Assembly (NCBI RefSeq): GCF_023612255.1 | Contig: NZ_CP063231.1 | Location: forward strand, 2,338,001 to 2,402,000 | From: Luteibacter flocculans | GTDB lineage: Bacteria; Pseudomonadota; Gammaproteobacteria; Xanthomonadales; Rhodanobacteraceae | Length of the DNA stretch: 64,000 nucleotides | Direction: 5' to 3' | Shown: positions 61,729 to 64,000 of the stretch, piece after piece | Layout of the letters: each line of letters opens with the position of its first letter | How positions within the stretch are numbered: position 1 is the stretch's first letter | Program-made: the position numbers and the translations under genes | The notes under the pieces: generated by a model | Databases searched by the model: none | Told to the model about the DNA's origin: nothing | The model's input: only the letters and a program-made list of their open reading frames with translations

Positions 61729-64000
61729 ATGCCCTTCGCACGTCGCATCGCGTTTCTCATCATCGCGCTCGTGTCCTGCGCGTCGGCGAGCGCCACCGAC
61801 CCGCAACGCACGCTTGCGCAGCTGCACCACACAGCCCTCCGCGCGGAGGACGGTGCGCCGGGTGGCGCCACGCATATGGCGCAGACGGAGGACGGCTGGC
61901 TCTGGCTGAGCACGCGCATGGGCCTCTACCGCTACGACGGTTTCGCGTTCGAGAAAATCGACCTCCTCCCTGCCGGCAGCAACCGCACCGAGGCCACCTG
62001 GGTCATCTACGCAGCCCCTGGCGGCGACCTCTGGGTCAGCCGTGCGGATGGTGGTGCCGCGCGCCTCCGGCATGGCGACATCACGTTATACGACACTGCC
62101 GAGGGGCTCCCCGACCACGTCGCGATCGATGCGTTTGGCAGCGACGGCGCGGGGCGGGTCTGGGCCTCGACGGAGACGGGGACATACCGTTTCGATGGTC
62201 GCCGTTGGACCGACGTATCGGCGATCTCCGGCATCCAGGGATATGTCGGGGAGTGGCTCGAGGACGCGCGCGGCAACCTCTGGGCAACGACCGAGAACGC
62301 CGTTTACATACTGAGGAAGAACGCGTCGCGGTTCGAGAACGTCGGGTTGGGGAGCGACGAGCCCTGGGAACTGTTGAACCATCCCGACGGCAGCGTGTGG
62401 GCGCGCACCCGCTCGGGCATCCGTCCCCTACCGCACGAATGGGGCCAGCCGTTCCCGCATACCGAACCGCGCCGGGCCAACAGCACCACCACCATCTTCG
62501 ACGCGGAAGCCAACCTGTGGACGGTCGACTGTGCCACGAACCTTTGCCGCGTGGCCGAGAAGGACGTCGACGCCCACCTTACCGGCGACGTGAGCGGGCC
62601 AACCGTGCAGGCATACAGCGAAGATCTGGGCATGACCTCACAGGCGACGATGGGCGTCATGGAAGATCGCGACGGCCATGTATGGGTGAGCACCAAGGTC
62701 GGACTCGATACGTTCCGCGACAGTTGGCTGTCGCGTGTGCGGTTTCCCAAGCTCGAGGTCTACTTCGCGCTGGTCGAAGACGGACAGGGGCGCACCTGGA
62801 CGGGCACGGCCGCGCACACCGGCAAGGTGGACCGGCTGTGGCGCCTTACACCCGAGCCGGTGCCGATCCCAGGATTCGCAGCCCCGGTGACCACGGCCTA
62901 CCGCGATGCCGATGGCAGCGTATGGCTCGGCGGCAGGGGCACGCTCTGGCATATGCGCGACGGCGTCCCTGCGCGCGTTCCGCTACCGGAGGACGTCGAA
63001 GCGCGCGAGACCATCGTCCAGGCCATCGCTCGCGACGGCGCCGGTCGGCTCTGGACATCCCTGCGCCTGCGCGGCCTTTACGTGCAGGACGGCAAGCGCT
63101 GGCTTCCGGCCGCGACGGTCGCCGCGTTCCCCGCCGATGCACCGGCGACGATCCACGTCGACCCGGCTGGCAGGGCGTGGTTCGGGTATCTCGACGGCAC
63201 CATCGCGATGCTCGACGGGCACGTACTACGCCGCTTCGGAACGGGCGACGGCCTGCGCCAGGGGCCCATTGTTTCGATCGCCACGATCGACGGAACCCTC
63301 GTCGTCGGTGCCGAGCGCGGACTTTCCCTCTTCGACGGGAAGCGCTTCCGGCAGGTGGCGGCCCAGCCTTCCGGACGCCTCGACTCGATCACGGGGATCG
63401 TGCAAGGCCGGGACGGCGGCGTCTGGGCCTACGGCATCGCTGGCGTCGTCCAATTCAGCCGGGAGGCCTGGGCGGCAGTGCTACGCGCGTCATCGGAAGC
63501 GGTCGCTACGCGCCTCCTCACCATGGAGGATGGCGCCCCCGGCCCGGCCCAACTCGTGAGGCCGCTTCCGACCGTGCTCGCCGCCAGCGACGGCCGCCTT
63601 TGGTTCGCGGGTGCACAAGGCCTGGCGTGGCTGGACCCGACGCGGCAACCGACGCCCCCTTCACCGCCCCCTGTCGTCATCCGCTCGGTGGTCGCCGGCG
63701 ACAGAACCTTCCCGAGCGGTGCCTCGGTGGAACTGCGCGACAATCGCGACTTGCGTGTGGCGTATACGGCGCTCGCCCCGGGGCAGCCGCGTGGATTGAT
63801 GTTCCGCTATCGGCTCGACGGCGCCGAGGTCGCCTACCAGGACGCCGGTACGCGTCGTGAGGCCATCTATACCGACCTGCCGCCTGGGCGTTATATGTTC
63901 CATACGGAAGCATCGTATGACGGCGTTCATTGGAGCCGTTCGGATCCGCTGAGCGTGACGGTGGCTCCACGTCTCTTCGAGCGGACCGCCTTTCAGGTGT
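61729..64000 (+). CDS. Two-component sensor with beta-propeller input domain (N-terminal part, runs off window)
   Basis: An open frame from ATG 61729 runs 757 codons to the window edge without a stop. It has a signal/anchor (IAFLIIALVSCASASA) and many WD/Reg_prop propeller repeats of the form EDGWLWLSTRMGLYRYDG, GAGRVWASTETGTYRFDG and DRDGHVWVSTKVGLDTF, then a Y_Y_Y-like domain (YRLDGAEVAYQD, YTDLPPGRYMFHTEAS). This is the periplasmic sensor half of a two-component protein; a membrane helix and kinase domain are expected downstream. Ligand unknown; related sensors often detect oligosaccharides. Confidence 0.87.
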   Translation, partial: MPFARRIAFLIIALVSCASASATDPQRTLAQLHHTALRAEDGAPGGATHMAQTEDGWLWLSTRMGLYRYDGFAFEKIDLLPAGSNRTEATWVIYAAPGGDLWVSRADGGAARLRHGDITLYDTAEGLPDHVAIDAFGSDGAGRVWASTETGTYRFDGRRWTDVSAISGIQGYVGEWLEDARGNLWATTENAVYILRKNASRFENVGLGSDEPWELLNHPDGSVWARTRSGIRPLPHEWGQPFPHTEPRRANSTTTIFDAEANLWTVDCATNLCRVAEKDVDAHLTGDVSGPTVQAYSEDLGMTSQATMGVMEDRDGHVWVSTKVGLDTFRDSWLSRVRFPKLEVYFALVEDGQGRTWTGTAAHTGKVDRLWRLTPEPVPIPGFAAPVTTAYRDADGSVWLGGRGTLWHMRDGVPARVPLPEDVEARETIVQAIARDGAGRLWTSLRLRGLYVQDGKRWLPAATVAAFPADAPATIHVDPAGRAWFGYLDGTIAMLDGHVLRRFGTGDGLRQGPIVSIATIDGTLVVGAERGLSLFDGKRFRQVAAQPSGRLDSITGIVQGRDGGVWAYGIAGVVQFSREAWAAVLRASSEAVATRLLTMEDGAPGPAQLVRPLPTVLAASDGRLWFAGAQGLAWLDPTRQPTPPSPPPVVIRSVVAGDRTFPSGASVELRDNRDLRVAYTALAPGQPRGLMFRYRLDGAEVAYQDAGTRREAIYTDLPPGRYMFHTEASYDGVHWSRSDPLSVTVAPRLFERTAFQV

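Overview
The window is GC-rich, densely coded gammaproteobacterial chromosome. Gene families and arrangement (ECF sigma/ChrR lipid operon, FabY-type ketoacyl synthase, many LysR-paired oxidoreductases, DUF2339/DUF3999 pair, REP-like palindromes) suggest the Xanthomonadales, probably Rhodanobacteraceae (Luteibacter/Dyella-like). The taxon is inferred from families, not from a marker gene. No phage structural genes, transposase, integrase or CRISPR array were seen.

Layout. 1-1.3 kb: ABC exporter ATPase and the start of its FtsX-like permease. 1.46-1.61 kb: nested REP-like palindromes. 1.76-11.56 kb: a light/singlet-oxygen block, with a LOV-domain hybrid histidine kinase followed by a nine-gene, tightly coupled operon (acyl desaturase, FAD oxidoreductase, DUF1365, two CFA-type methyltransferases, DUF1295, lipocalin, ECF sigma factor, ChrR anti-sigma) that should remodel membrane lipids under photo-oxidative stress. 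11.6-18.8 kb: LysR/hydrolase pair, GDSL hydrolase, FabY-like ketoacyl synthase, periplasmic aspartic protease, EAL phosphodiesterase. 18.9-28 kb: TehA-like channel, small membrane proteins, two LysR/oxidoreductase/cupin units, and a 50-residue DUF2256 zinc protein. 28-37.6 kb: Prc-type protease, secreted esterases, CPBP protease, SDR/hydrolase/TetR group, YjdM, P-loop kinase.

37.6-43.5 kb is an accessory, locally AT-rich stretch ending at the 3' end of a tRNA-Ser(UGA) gene. It holds an amber-interrupted small gene, a PIN-like protein with a small partner, a decayed stretch, and a two-gene module with HEPN-like features. A second tRNA-Ser copy is broken in its T arm; serS lies just upstream on the same strand.

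47.5-52.1 kb is the most unusual block. Nine co-directional, nearly contiguous genes encode two small multi-spanning membrane proteins of holin size, a secreted protein, a one-helix membrane protein, DUF2589-family proteins and a leaderless GH108 muramidase, headed by a LuxR-type response regulator. A membrane LytTR regulator faces away from the block. It looks like a domesticated holin/endolysin cassette carrying non-phage cargo, possibly a type-10-like export system. 53.8-64 kb holds a CocE/X-Pro-type peptidase, REP-like repeats, RarA, the DUF3999/DUF2339 pair and the sensor half of a beta-propeller two-component protein running off the window.
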